Assembly (NCBI GenBank): GCA_018701215.1
Contig: JABIWH010000058.1
Coordinates: 51,710 to 115,709 of the forward strand
Source of the DNA: Rhodospirillaceae bacterium
GTDB lineage: Bacteria; Pseudomonadota; Alphaproteobacteria; GCA-2731375
Direction: 5' to 3'
Length of the DNA: 64,000 nt
Of the stretch, positions 42,509 through 51,690 are shown piece by piece. The stretch's first letter is position 1, and each line of letters begins with the position of its first letter. The position numbers and the translations under genes are program-made. The notes under the pieces were generated by a model, which was not told where the DNA came from, made no database searches, and saw only the letters and a list, made by a program, of their open reading frames with translations.

Positions 42509-43393
42509 TCAGGCGGCGGCCCGTCGATTGACCAGGTTCTCGAAATCCTCGATCAACTGGGCTGTAATGGCGCCGGGTTTGAAGCGGTATTCGTCGATCT
42601 CGCCCACGGGCGTGACCTCCGCCGCGGTGCCGGTCAACAGGCATTCCGTCGCATCTGCCATTTCCTCGGGCATGATCACCCGTTCGATGACTTCATAGCC
42701 GCGCGCCTTGGCCAAGCCGATCACCGTGCGGCGGGTGATACCGTCGAGGAAGCAATCCGGGATGGGGGTGTGCAATTTGCCGTCGATCACAAAGAATATA
42801 TTCGCACCCGTGCTTTCCGCGATCTGGCCGCGCCAGTCCAGCATCAGGGCGTCGTCGTAACCCTCGGCCTCCGCCGCATGCTTGGACAGGGTGCAGATCA
42901 TATAGAGACCGGCGGCCTTGGAATGGACCGGTGCGGTGCGCGGGTCTGGACGGCGCCATTTGGTGGTCTTCAAGCGGATGCCAATCGTGCGCATTTCCGG
43001 TGCAAAGTACGACGGCCATTCCCAGACCGCGATAGCCAGATTGATGCGGTTATCCTGCGCCGAAACACCCATCATCTCGGAACCGCGCCAGGCCACGGGC
43101 CGGACATAGCCGTCGACGATGCCGTTCTTCAACACGGTTTCCCGGCAGGCTGCATTGATCTCTTCGGCCGTGTACGGAATTTTGAAATCCAGCAACTTGG
43201 CCGAGTTCAACAGCCGGTCCGTGTGTTCTTCCAGCTTGAAGATCTCGCCGCCATAGACCCGCTCGCCCTCGAATACGGACGAGGCGTAGTGCAAGCCATG
43301 GGTCAGTACATGAGCCTGGGCATTCTCCCACGGCGTCATTTCGCCGTTGTACCAGATGGTGCCTTCCAATTTATCGTAAGAGATCGCTGCCAT
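42509..43393 (-). CDS. ilvE: Branched-chain amino acid aminotransferase
   Basis: 294 residues, full-length class IV PLP enzyme. PLP-binding Lys159 is in PVHSKAAGLYMICTL. Other hallmarks are THGLHYASSVFEGERVYGG, VRPVAWRGSEMMGV, LDWRGQIAESTGANIFFV and LTGTAAEVTPVGEIDEY. These match IlvE, which interconverts branched-chain amino acids and their 2-oxo acids. GGGAG lies ten bases before ATG. It diverges from a MarR regulator gene and the palindrome between them probably controls both. Confidence 0.93.
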   Translation of the reverse strand: MAAISYDKLEGTIWYNGEMTPWENAQAHVLTHGLHYASSVFEGERVYGGEIFKLEEHTDRLLNSAKLLDFKIPYTAEEINAACRETVLKNGIVDGYVRPVAWRGSEMMGVSAQDNRINLAIAVWEWPSYFAPEMRTIGIRLKTTKWRRPDPRTAPVHSKAAGLYMICTLSKHAAEAEGYDDALMLDWRGQIAESTGANIFFVIDGKLHTPIPDCFLDGITRRTVIGLAKARGYEVIERVIMPEEMADATECLLTGTAAEVTPVGEIDEYRFKPGAITAQLIEDFENLVNRRAAA

Positions 43394-43472
43394 GATTACT
43401 GACTCCCAGAATGTCTTTGGCGACTGATTGTTGCGCGTTTTATGCCGTTAACGTAACATCCAAAAAAAATAT

Positions 43473-43511
43473 GTCAATGATGCTGACCAAAATAATGTCA
43501 GCATCATTGAC
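43473..43511. promoter_or_regulatory. MarR-type operator between ilvE and marR-like gene
   Basis: GTCAATGATGCTGAC and its exact complement GTCAGCATCATTGAC, fifteen bases each, are separated by the nine-base AT-rich spacer CAAAATAAT. Each arm is itself partly symmetric. The site lies 22 bases before the regulator ATG and 79 before the ilvE ATG, well placed to block both promoters. Confidence 0.85.
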
Positions 43512-43533
43512 GCATCTCGTGTAGCATGAGGCC

Positions 43534-44088
43534 ATGACTGATCTTTCAACCGAGCCAAGGCCCGATGGCAAGCTTGACCACCAAGGTGATGCAGGCGCGC
43601 ATGGAAACGATGTTTCCGCGCCGGCCTACCTCGGTGATGAAGAGCTGATCCAATCCATCGAGATGCTGTTCTACGCCTATCGCGATTTTACCTCCGATCC
43701 GGATGAAATTTTGAAAGACTATGGTTTTGGCCGGGCCCATCATCGGGTGGTGCATTTCATAGGCCGCAATCCGGGCATGACGGTGGCGGAACTGCTAACC
43801 ATCCTGAAGGTAACCAAGCAGAGCCTCAGCCGCGTCTTGAGCCAGCTGGTAGCGGAAGAATATGTCCGTCAGGTAAAGGGTAGCCGGGACCGCCGACAGC
43901 GTCTGCTGTATTTGACCGATCAGGGCGAAACCCTGTTCGCCAAATTGTCCGGTCCGCAAAAAGCGCGCATCGCCAAGGCCTATCGCAATGCCGGGGCCGA
44001 GGCCGTTGCCGGCTATCGCAAGGTGTTGGCGGATCTGTTGAATGCGGACGAGCGGGATGGCGTGCTGCGCTCGGTCGAGCGGTCCTGA
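43534..44088 (+). CDS. MarR-family transcriptional regulator
   Basis: 184 residues. After ~45 flexible residues comes the winged-helix core: FGRAHHRVVHFIGRNPGMTVAELLTILKVTKQSLSRVLSQLVAEEYV, the wing VKGSRDRRQRLLYLTDQGE, and a dimerising C-terminal helix. The RDRRQR wing is typical of MarR proteins that bind palindromes. The perfect inverted repeat just upstream implies autoregulation and control of ilvE. The response regulator gene follows after 11 bases, so this regulator may be co-transcribed with the two-component pair. Confidence 0.92.
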   Translation: MTDLSTEPRPDGKLDHQGDAGAHGNDVSAPAYLGDEELIQSIEMLFYAYRDFTSDPDEILKDYGFGRAHHRVVHFIGRNPGMTVAELLTILKVTKQSLSRVLSQLVAEEYVRQVKGSRDRRQRLLYLTDQGETLFAKLSGPQKARIAKAYRNAGAEAVAGYRKVLADLLNADERDGVLRSVERS

Positions 44089-44099
44089 GGTAATTTTGC

Positions 44100-44789
44100 A
44101 TGAGCGATGAGGCAACCCATATCCTGGTCGTCGATGATGATGACCGCCTGCGGGATTTGTTGCAGCGTTATCTGGGTGAATGCGGTTTTCGCGTCTCCAC
44201 GGCTTCCTCGGCCGCCGAGGCGCGGGTGGCGCTCTCGGGCCTGGATTTTGATCTGTTGGTGTTGGATCTGATGATGCCCGGTGAAAGCGGGCTGGAACTG
44301 ACCCAGTCCATCCGTGGCGACAATACGGTCAAGGCCCTGCCGATCCTGCTGCTGACGGCGATGGGCGAGGCGCAAGACCGCATCGCCGGGTTGGAAGTCG
44401 GTGCCGACGATTATTTGGCCAAACCGTTCGAGCCGCGCGAACTGGTGCTGCGGATCGAGGCCATCCTGCGCCGTGGCGGACCGAAACAGGAAGAGATTGC
44501 CGTCGCCACCTTTGGTACCTGCAGTTTCCACATGGAACGTGGCGAGCTGACCCGCGATGGCACGGCGGTTCGCTTGACGTCGGGCGAGATGGAGATGCTG
44601 CGCTTGTTCGCGCGCAATCCCGGCGTCACCGTGGGGCGGGCGGAGTTGTTGGCGCAGGCGGATGCGGGCAATGTACGCGCGGTCGATGTCCAGATTACCC
44701 GACTGCGCCGCAAGATCGAGGAAGACCCGAAGGAGCCGCGCCATTTGTGCACCGTCTGGGGACAGGGCTATGTCTTCTGGCTTGATTGA
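44100..44789 (+). CDS. OmpR-family response regulator
   Basis: 229 residues. Receiver domain: acidic pocket VVDDDD at 11-15, phospho-acceptor Asp56 in LVLDLMMPG, Thr in LLLTAM and Lys in LAKPFEP. A C-terminal winged helix ends ITRLRRKIEEDPKEPRHLCTVWGQGYVF, as in OmpR/PhoB. Co-encoded with the downstream kinase, 42 bases away, and with the MarR gene upstream. Expected to bind DNA after phosphorylation by that kinase; its targets are not visible here. Confidence 0.95.
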   Translation: MSDEATHILVVDDDDRLRDLLQRYLGECGFRVSTASSAAEARVALSGLDFDLLVLDLMMPGESGLELTQSIRGDNTVKALPILLLTAMGEAQDRIAGLEVGADDYLAKPFEPRELVLRIEAILRRGGPKQEEIAVATFGTCSFHMERGELTRDGTAVRLTSGEMEMLRLFARNPGVTVGRAELLAQADAGNVRAVDVQITRLRRKIEEDPKEPRHLCTVWGQGYVFWLD

Positions 44790-44831
44790 TGCCATGGGGC
44801 AGGGACAGGCACGCCCACAGGGGCAGGGAGC

Positions 44832-46139
44832 ATGGTAAAGCGGTTTCTGCCACGTAGCCTGTTTGGCCGGGCGGTGTTTATCGTCGTCACGCCAGTGGTG
44901 TTGCTGCAAATCGTTGCCGCCGTGGTGTTTTACGACCGCCACCTCGACGCCGTCACCCGGCGCCTGGCGCGCAGTGTCGCGGGCGATATCGGCTTCGTCG
45001 CCGCCGCCCTGACCCGCAACAAGGAAGAGCTGGCGCGCTTCCACATTCTGCAATCCGCCAATTCCCGGATGAATTTGAGCTTTACCATGCTGCCGCAACA
45101 GGCATTGAAGGCAGGGCCCTTGCCTCAGCCCAACTCGCCCTTGGAACGGCTCTTGATCCGGACCATTGATCAGGGCCTGGAACTGGCCTTTACCATTCAG
45201 AACCGGCCCGACCTGAAGAACTATTTGATCCAGGTGGCGTTCGAGGGCGGGGTTTTGCGGGTCTTGGTGCCGCACAATCGGATCACCTCGGCGACCCTGG
45301 ATGTACTGGTCATGTGGATTGTCGGTTCCTCGCTGCTGCTTCTCGCCATCGCCATTGTCTTTCTGCGCAATCAGGTGCGTCCCATCCTGCGTCTGGCGGA
45401 TGCCGCCGACCGCTTTGGGCGCGGCCAGGGCGTGGCGGACTTCAAGCCATCCGGCGCCGTCGAGGTCCGCCGCGCTGGTGATGCGTTCCTCCGTATGCGC
45501 GAACGCATCGAACGCCACCTGCACCAGCGGACCGAAATGCTGGCCGGTGTCTCTCATGATCTGCGCACGCCCCTGACCCGGTTGAAACTGGAACTGGCCA
45601 TGTTGAAGGATGTCCCGGCGGCGGAGGCCATGCAGGCGGACGTGGATGAAATGGATGGCATGATCGAAGGCTATCTAGCTTTTGCCCGCGGTGCGGCGGG
45701 TGAGCGGGCCGTGGATCTGGACGTCAACGCCTTGTTGGATGAAGCGGTCAACGATGCCCGGCGCGAAGGCGCCACGGTGACGTTCGCGGCGGTTGGCGAT
45801 TTGCATGGACAGTTACGACCATTAAGCCTGAAACGCTGCGTTGCCAATCTATTGGGCAATGCCCAACGTTACGCCGAAAGCTGCGCCCTGGCCGCCCGCC
45901 GCGACGGCGACATGATCGAGATCACCGTGGACGACAACGGCCCCGGCATTCCCGAAGCCGAACGCGAAGCCGCGTTCCGTCCGTTCTATCGCCTGGAAAA
46001 TTCCCGCAACCAAGGCACGGGCGGCGTCGGCCTCGGCCTCGCCATCACCCGCGATACGGTCAGGAATCAGGGCGGCGATGTAGTGCTGGATGAAGCACCG
46101 GAGGGTGGGTTAAGGGCGGTTATTCGGCTGCCGGCCTAA
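44832..46139 (+). CDS. EnvZ-like sensor histidine kinase
   Basis: 435 residues. Transmembrane helices near 13-35 and 158-178 enclose a periplasmic domain of about 120 residues. HAMP follows, then HisKA with phospho-acceptor His242 in LAGVSHDLRTPLTRLKLEL. The HATPase_c domain shows the N-box CVANLLGNAQRYA, DDNGPGIPEAERE and GGVGLGLAITRD. The domain order and motif spelling are closest to EnvZ. Stop overlaps by four bases with the convergent gamma-glutamyltransferase gene. Confidence 0.95.
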   Translation: MVKRFLPRSLFGRAVFIVVTPVVLLQIVAAVVFYDRHLDAVTRRLARSVAGDIGFVAAALTRNKEELARFHILQSANSRMNLSFTMLPQQALKAGPLPQPNSPLERLLIRTIDQGLELAFTIQNRPDLKNYLIQVAFEGGVLRVLVPHNRITSATLDVLVMWIVGSSLLLLAIAIVFLRNQVRPILRLADAADRFGRGQGVADFKPSGAVEVRRAGDAFLRMRERIERHLHQRTEMLAGVSHDLRTPLTRLKLELAMLKDVPAAEAMQADVDEMDGMIEGYLAFARGAAGERAVDLDVNALLDEAVNDARREGATVTFAAVGDLHGQLRPLSLKRCVANLLGNAQRYAESCALAARRDGDMIEITVDDNGPGIPEAEREAAFRPFYRLENSRNQGTGGVGLGLAITRDTVRNQGGDVVLDEAPEGGLRAVIRLPA

Positions 46140-47752
46140 ACCTCCAGCGCAATCCCATCTCGGCCCGGATCGGCGCCGCCGTCCCATTGGCGTTTGCCAT
46201 CTTTTGGCAGGCGGATGCCGTGGACGCCGGCGAAGACGTAGCTGAAAGGGTTGCGCACGATGGGATAGCCGCGTGCTTCCAGCTCCCGCGTTACGAAATG
46301 CGGAATGCGGTTGGAGACATCAATGGTGTTGCTGTTCGCGGTAAACCGAGGTGCCGCGACGGCTTCCAGCATGGTCATGTCGAAATCCAGCACGTTCAGG
46401 ACGGCCTGCAACACGCCCATGGTGATGAACGTGCCACCCGGCGCGCCGATTACCACATAAGGGTCGTCGCCCTTGAAGACGATCGTTGGGCACATGGCCG
46501 TGAAGCGGCGCTTGCCAGGGCCGATGGAGTGCGGCATGCCGGGGCGGGGGTCAAAGGCGCCCATGCAGCCGTTGTACATGAAGCCCATGCCCTTGGTGAC
46601 CACGCCCGAGGGCATGCCCAAAGAATGGGTCATGGAGACACAATTGCCGGCATCGTCCACCACGGTGACATGGGTGGTGTCCTTGGATTCTTCAGGTTCG
46701 CCAAAGCGGATCACGTTGGCTTTCTCGCCCGAGCGGATCATATGGGCGTAGCGGCCGGCTTGCTGGCGGTCGATGAAATCCTTGATCGGCACATCGTCAA
46801 AGGCCGGGTCGCCCATCTTGTTGTCCTTGTCGATGGTGGCGTATTTCATGGCCTCGGCCACGATGGCGATGTAATCGGCGCTGTTGTGGGTCATGGCGCC
46901 AAGGTCGAAATGCTCCAGAATATTCAGCATTTCCAAGATCATGACGCCGCCGCCCGGCGGGTGACCACAGGAAACCTTGTCGCCCCGGTATTCGCCCCAG
47001 ATCGGCTCGGCGCGTACGGTTTTATAGTTTTTCAGATCATCCAGGCTCAACAGGCCATTATGCGCCGCCACGTCGGCGGCGATTTCCTCGGCGATCTCGC
47101 CGGAATAAAAAATCTCCGCCCCGCCGTCGCGAATGCGCTCCAACGTCTGCTTCATGCCGGGATTTTTCACCCGCGAGCCTACGGGATAAGTGTTGCCGTC
47201 CTGGTCGCAATAAATCTCTCTGGTGGCGGGGATCTCGCGCAATTTGTCGCCCACGGACATCCGCCCCATGACATTGGCGGCGGTCCAGAATTCATCAACG
47301 TGGGGGCGGATGACAAAGCCGTCCTCGGCATGTTCGATGGCCGGTTGGATGATGTCTTTCCAATCAAACGTGCCGTATTCCTGCACCGCCTCGTAATAGG
47401 CCTTCAGGCTGCCCGGCGTCATGATGCTTTCGTAACCGCATTCATTGGCCCGGTTGTGCAGGATAAAGCCAAAGCCGTCGCGGGCCTGGGCCTTGATCTG
47501 GTCTTGCCACATGGTTTCCGTCGCCGCCTCCGGCGCCGTGGTGTGAAAATCGATGAAGCCGTGATGGTTTTTGCTGGGCAGATACAGCTGCATGGTGCCG
47601 AAACCGGCGATGCCGCACATCATGGGATCGACCACGGTCTGTACCAGGGCACAGGTCATGGCCGCATCCACCGCGTTGCCGCCGCGTTTCAGGGCGAAGG
47701 CGCCGGCCTCGACGGCTTCGGGTTGCGGGGCGCATACCATGCCTTTGGTCAT
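46136..47752 (-). CDS. ggt: Gamma-glutamyltransferase-family Ntn hydrolase
   Basis: 538 residues. The autocleavage/nucleophile site DTTHVTVVDDAGN gives Thr359 as the new N-terminus of the small subunit, as in E. coli GGT. GGNAVDAAMTCALVQTVVDP at the N-terminus and the C-terminal GAPGGTFITMGVLQAVLNVL are characteristic. It begins MTKGMVCAPQPEA with no signal peptide, unlike classical periplasmic GGT, so it probably acts in the cytoplasm. It lies 20 bases after the livM gene as last member of the Liv-type operon, which suggests cleavage of an imported gamma-glutamyl or acyl-amino compound. Confidence 0.9.
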   Translation of the reverse strand: MTKGMVCAPQPEAVEAGAFALKRGGNAVDAAMTCALVQTVVDPMMCGIAGFGTMQLYLPSKNHHGFIDFHTTAPEAATETMWQDQIKAQARDGFGFILHNRANECGYESIMTPGSLKAYYEAVQEYGTFDWKDIIQPAIEHAEDGFVIRPHVDEFWTAANVMGRMSVGDKLREIPATREIYCDQDGNTYPVGSRVKNPGMKQTLERIRDGGAEIFYSGEIAEEIAADVAAHNGLLSLDDLKNYKTVRAEPIWGEYRGDKVSCGHPPGGGVMILEMLNILEHFDLGAMTHNSADYIAIVAEAMKYATIDKDNKMGDPAFDDVPIKDFIDRQQAGRYAHMIRSGEKANVIRFGEPEESKDTTHVTVVDDAGNCVSMTHSLGMPSGVVTKGMGFMYNGCMGAFDPRPGMPHSIGPGKRRFTAMCPTIVFKGDDPYVVIGAPGGTFITMGVLQAVLNVLDFDMTMLEAVAAPRFTANSNTIDVSNRIPHFVTRELEARGYPIVRNPFSYVFAGVHGIRLPKDGKRQWDGGADPGRDGIALEV

Positions 47753-47772
47753 GACGGTCTCCTCCTGCTTTA

Positions 47773-49089
47773 CTATTTTTCGGGTATTAGGCCTCTGGGG
47801 CTGAAGCGTAGCACCAACAGCAATATCAAGCCCATGGTCATCAGGCGCATATGGGCCGCGCTATCGAGCAGATGCTTGCGCAACGGGTTGCCTTCGTCCA
47901 GACCGGCGGTTAACAAATCCATCAACCACAGGCCCATGGGTTCCGCCTCGATCCAGAAGAACCAGATCACGAAACCGCCCAGCACCGCGCCCCAGTTGTT
48001 GCCGGAGCCGCCAACAATGACCATGACCCAGATGATGAAGGTAAAACGAAGCGGTTGGTAAGAGGCCGGCGTGAACTGCCCATCCAGGGTGGTCAGCATG
48101 GCACCCGCGATACCGACCACCGCGGAGCCCAGGATAAAGACCTGCAAATGCCGGCCCTTGATGTTCTTGCCCATGGCGGCGGCGGAAACCTCGTTATCGC
48201 GAATGGCCCGCATCATCCGGCCCCAGGGCGAATTCAGCGCCCGCTGTGACAGCCACAACACCACCAACAGTACGACGGCGAACAACGAGCCATAGCTAAG
48301 CTTGACGAAGATCGAGGAAAACTCCACCGGGGTTGCGCCCAGACGATCCGCCCATTCCTGAAACCAAACAGCCTGTTGTAGATCAACCTCGTAGGGCACG
48401 GGGCGGGCCAGGCCCGAGACGTTCTTCACACCACGGGTCAGCCAATCCTCGTTCTTCAGCACGGCGACGATAATCTCGGATATGCCCAGGGTGGCGATGG
48501 CCAGATAGTCGGAACGCAGGCCAAGCGCAATCTTGCCGACGATCCAGGCCGCGCCGGCGGCAAGGACACCGCCGACGATCCAGGAAAACAGGATCGGCAG
48601 GCCCAGGCCGCCCAGGAAACCGGTTTTGGCGGGCTCCACCGCCTCGATCGCCTCGACCGCCGGGTCAAAAAATGCCCGCGTCAGGAAATAACCGGCAACG
48701 ATGATGATCGCCAGGACCAACCGCCGGGGGCCGGGCGCGGCAATGCGCTTCGCGGCAAAGACAGCAGCTAATATGGTTGCGATGGACGTCGCCAGGGCAA
48801 TGGCGATGCCGCCGCCGCCAGCCTGCCAGGCAGCCGTCACGGGCGGTACGGACATCAGAATTCCGGCCACGCCGCCCAGGGCCGCGAAACCCATGATGCC
48901 TACGTTGAACAGGCCCGCATAGCCCCACTGGATATTGACGCCCAGGGACATCACGGCGGAGATCAGGCAAAGGTTCAGGATCGCCAGGGCCAGGGACCAG
49001 CTTTGGATCAGGCCGACGGCTGCCAACGCGGCGAACATGGCCAGGAACATCAGAATGGGGCGCAGGTTGCCATTGCCATTTCCGTTCAT
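47773..49089 (-). CDS. livM: Branched-chain amino acid-type ABC permease LivM
   Basis: 438 residues, multi-helix inner-membrane permease. The LivM pattern is clear: SLGVNIQWGYAGLFNVGIMGFAALGG early, LGLRSDYLAIATLGISEII in the middle and SPWGRMMRAIRDNEVSAAAMG, the cytoplasmic loop that contacts the ATPase. The long insertion around residues 90-190 makes it larger than E. coli LivM. Its ATG overlaps the livH stop. The substrate group is amino acids or related amides (HAAT family); the specific ligand is unknown. Confidence 0.92.
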   Translation of the reverse strand: MNGNGNGNLRPILMFLAMFAALAAVGLIQSWSLALAILNLCLISAVMSLGVNIQWGYAGLFNVGIMGFAALGGVAGILMSVPPVTAAWQAGGGGIAIALATSIATILAAVFAAKRIAAPGPRRLVLAIIIVAGYFLTRAFFDPAVEAIEAVEPAKTGFLGGLGLPILFSWIVGGVLAAGAAWIVGKIALGLRSDYLAIATLGISEIIVAVLKNEDWLTRGVKNVSGLARPVPYEVDLQQAVWFQEWADRLGATPVEFSSIFVKLSYGSLFAVVLLVVLWLSQRALNSPWGRMMRAIRDNEVSAAAMGKNIKGRHLQVFILGSAVVGIAGAMLTTLDGQFTPASYQPLRFTFIIWVMVIVGGSGNNWGAVLGGFVIWFFWIEAEPMGLWLMDLLTAGLDEGNPLRKHLLDSAAHMRLMTMGLILLLVLRFSPRGLIPEK

Positions 49090-50099
49090 GATGCCTTGCC
49101 CCCGAAAATGCCCGTTGGCCGCAACAACAGCACCAGCACCAGGATGACGAACGAGACCGCGAATTTATAGTCGGTGGATAATAGCTGCGTCAGGCCTTCG
49201 GGTGCCCAGTCCGCGGGCAGGGTGTAATAGAGGAACTTCTTATAGGCATAGGTAACGGTGACTTCCGAAAACGCGATGATAAAGCCGCCTGCTATGGCGC
49301 CCAGGGGATTGCCCAGACCGCCGACGATGGCGGCGGCGAAGATGGGCAGCAGCAGCTGGAAATAGGTGAACGGCTTGAAACTCTTGTCCAGGCCGTAAAG
49401 CACGCCGGCGATGGTGGCGAGTGCGGCAGCTATGGTCCAGGTGATTAGTACCACCCGTTCGGGATTGATGCCTGACAGCAGCGCCAGATCTTCGTTGTCG
49501 GAATAGGCGCGCATGGATTTGCCGGCGCGGGTGCGGTTGAGAAACCAGAACAGCACCGCCACCACGATCACCGCCGTCAGAACCGTCAGGCCCTGGGAGG
49601 TCTTGAACGAGACGCCCTCGCTCAACCCCGTCATGCGTTTGAACTCCCGTGCCTTGATGATGAAGCGCTCGCCGTCGGCGAAGCGCTGATCGTCAGGCCC
49701 GATGATGAAACGCACCAGGCCATTCATGATGAACATCACGCCGACCGAGGCGATCAAAAAGACCACCGGCGCCACTTTTTGCCGGCGGTAAAAGCGATAG
49801 ACCCAGCGATCCGTCAGCAACAGCAGCATGACCGTGCCGAGAATGCCAAAGGGTAGCGCCAGCAATGCGGTCGGTAATGGATCGATCGAGACGCCCCAGG
49901 CTTGCAAGGCCCAGGTTACCAGCACCGTGATCATGGTGCCAAAGGCCATGGTGTCGCCATGTGCGAAATTGGAAAAGCGCAGGATGCCAAAGACCAAAGT
50001 GACGCCCAGGGCGCCGATTGCCAGCTGGCTGCCGTAGGCCATGCCGGGCACAAGCACGAAATTGGACAACAGGATGAACGCGTTCAGGAAACCATCCAT
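49086..50099 (-). CDS. livH: Branched-chain amino acid-type ABC permease LivH
   Basis: 337 residues, about eight helices. Typical LivH features are YGSQLAIGALGVTLVFGILRFSNFAHGD near the N-terminus, the coupling loop TRAGKSMRAYSDNEDLALLSGIN and AAIVGGLGNPLGAIAGGFII. Forms the heterodimeric channel with LivM. Overlaps livM by four bases and starts four bases after the livF stop, so the whole set is one transcript. Confidence 0.93.
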   Translation of the reverse strand: MDGFLNAFILLSNFVLVPGMAYGSQLAIGALGVTLVFGILRFSNFAHGDTMAFGTMITVLVTWALQAWGVSIDPLPTALLALPFGILGTVMLLLLTDRWVYRFYRRQKVAPVVFLIASVGVMFIMNGLVRFIIGPDDQRFADGERFIIKAREFKRMTGLSEGVSFKTSQGLTVLTAVIVVAVLFWFLNRTRAGKSMRAYSDNEDLALLSGINPERVVLITWTIAAALATIAGVLYGLDKSFKPFTYFQLLLPIFAAAIVGGLGNPLGAIAGGFIIAFSEVTVTYAYKKFLYYTLPADWAPEGLTQLLSTDYKFAVSFVILVLVLLLRPTGIFGGKAS

Positions 50100-50103
50100 G
50101 TTC

Positions 50104-50804
50104 TCACCCGCCCAAAAACGCTTTGCGGACTTCCGGATTGGCCATCAGGGCGGCCCCGGTATCGGTGTAGCGGTTGCGCCCCTGAACCAGGACATAGCCT
50201 TTGTCCGCGATGTTCAAAGCCTGGCGGGCATTTTGTTCCACCATCAAGATGGCGATGCCGCTTTTTGCCACCTCGATTATGCGGTCGAACAGTTCGTCCA
50301 TGACGATGGGCGAGACGCCCGCCGTGGGTTCGTCCAGCATCAGGACCTTGGGTTGGGTCATCAGGGCCCGGCCGACGGCGACCTGTTGGCGCTGGCCACC
50401 CGAAAGTTCACCGGCGGGCTGGCGGCGCTTTTCCTTCAAAATGGGAAAGAGCTCAAACACCTGCTCAAGGGTGCCGGAAAAATCGTCGCGGCGGATAAAG
50501 GCGCCCATCTCGAGATTTTCTTCCACTGACATGGACGTAAAGACGTTCTGATTTTGCGGCACGAAACCCATGCCCTTGGCGACACGGGCCTGGGGCGACA
50601 ACTGGGTGATATCCTCGCCATCCAGATGCACCGTGCCCTGGTGGATGTTCAGCATGCCGAAAACCGCCTTCATGGCGGTGGATTTGCCGGCGCCGTTGGG
50701 GCCGACAATGACCGCAATTTCGCCCTGTTCCACGCCAATGGTGCAGTCATGCAGGATATCGGCGCCACCGTATCCGCCCGTCATGTTATCGCCGCTCAGA
50801 TAAC

Positions 50805-50808
<4 letters not shown>
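50104..50808 (-). CDS. livF: ABC transporter ATPase LivF
   Basis: 234 residues. Walker A GPNGAGKST, Q-loop PQNQNVF, signature ELSGGQRQQVAVGRA, Walker B VLMLDEPTAG and switch His replaced by the VEQNAR motif that is normal for LivF. It pairs with LivG to drive uptake. ATG overlaps the livG stop (ATGA). N-terminal GGYGGADILHD is the family A-loop region. Confidence 0.94.
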
Positions 50809-51599
<791 letters not shown>

Positions 51600-51627
51600 A
51601 AATTTGGCAAAAAATTACAAAACGAAG

Positions 51628-51670
51628 GTGGGAAACGGCGGCAGGCATATGCCTTTGCCGTTTCCCACCA
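51628..51670 (-). terminator. Attenuating stem-loop between binding-protein and livG genes
   Basis: Thirteen perfect pairs between GGTGGGAAACGGC (51628-51640) and GCCGTTTCCCACC (51658-51670), followed on the minus strand by TTCGTTTTGTAATTTTTT. Strong binding-protein genes often end in such a partial terminator, giving more of that protein than of the membrane parts. Confidence 0.85.
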
Positions 51671-51690
51671 TTCAACTCAATACCGATCGC

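Noticed and set aside
44013..45557. 514-codon antisense frame over the two-component genes.
   Set aside because: Gln/His/Arg-rich shadow of strongly supported regulator and kinase genes.
46187..48061. 624-codon plus-strand frame over ggt and livM.
   Set aside because: Antisense shadow, His/Gly-rich with no recognisable fold, opposite well-supported genes.
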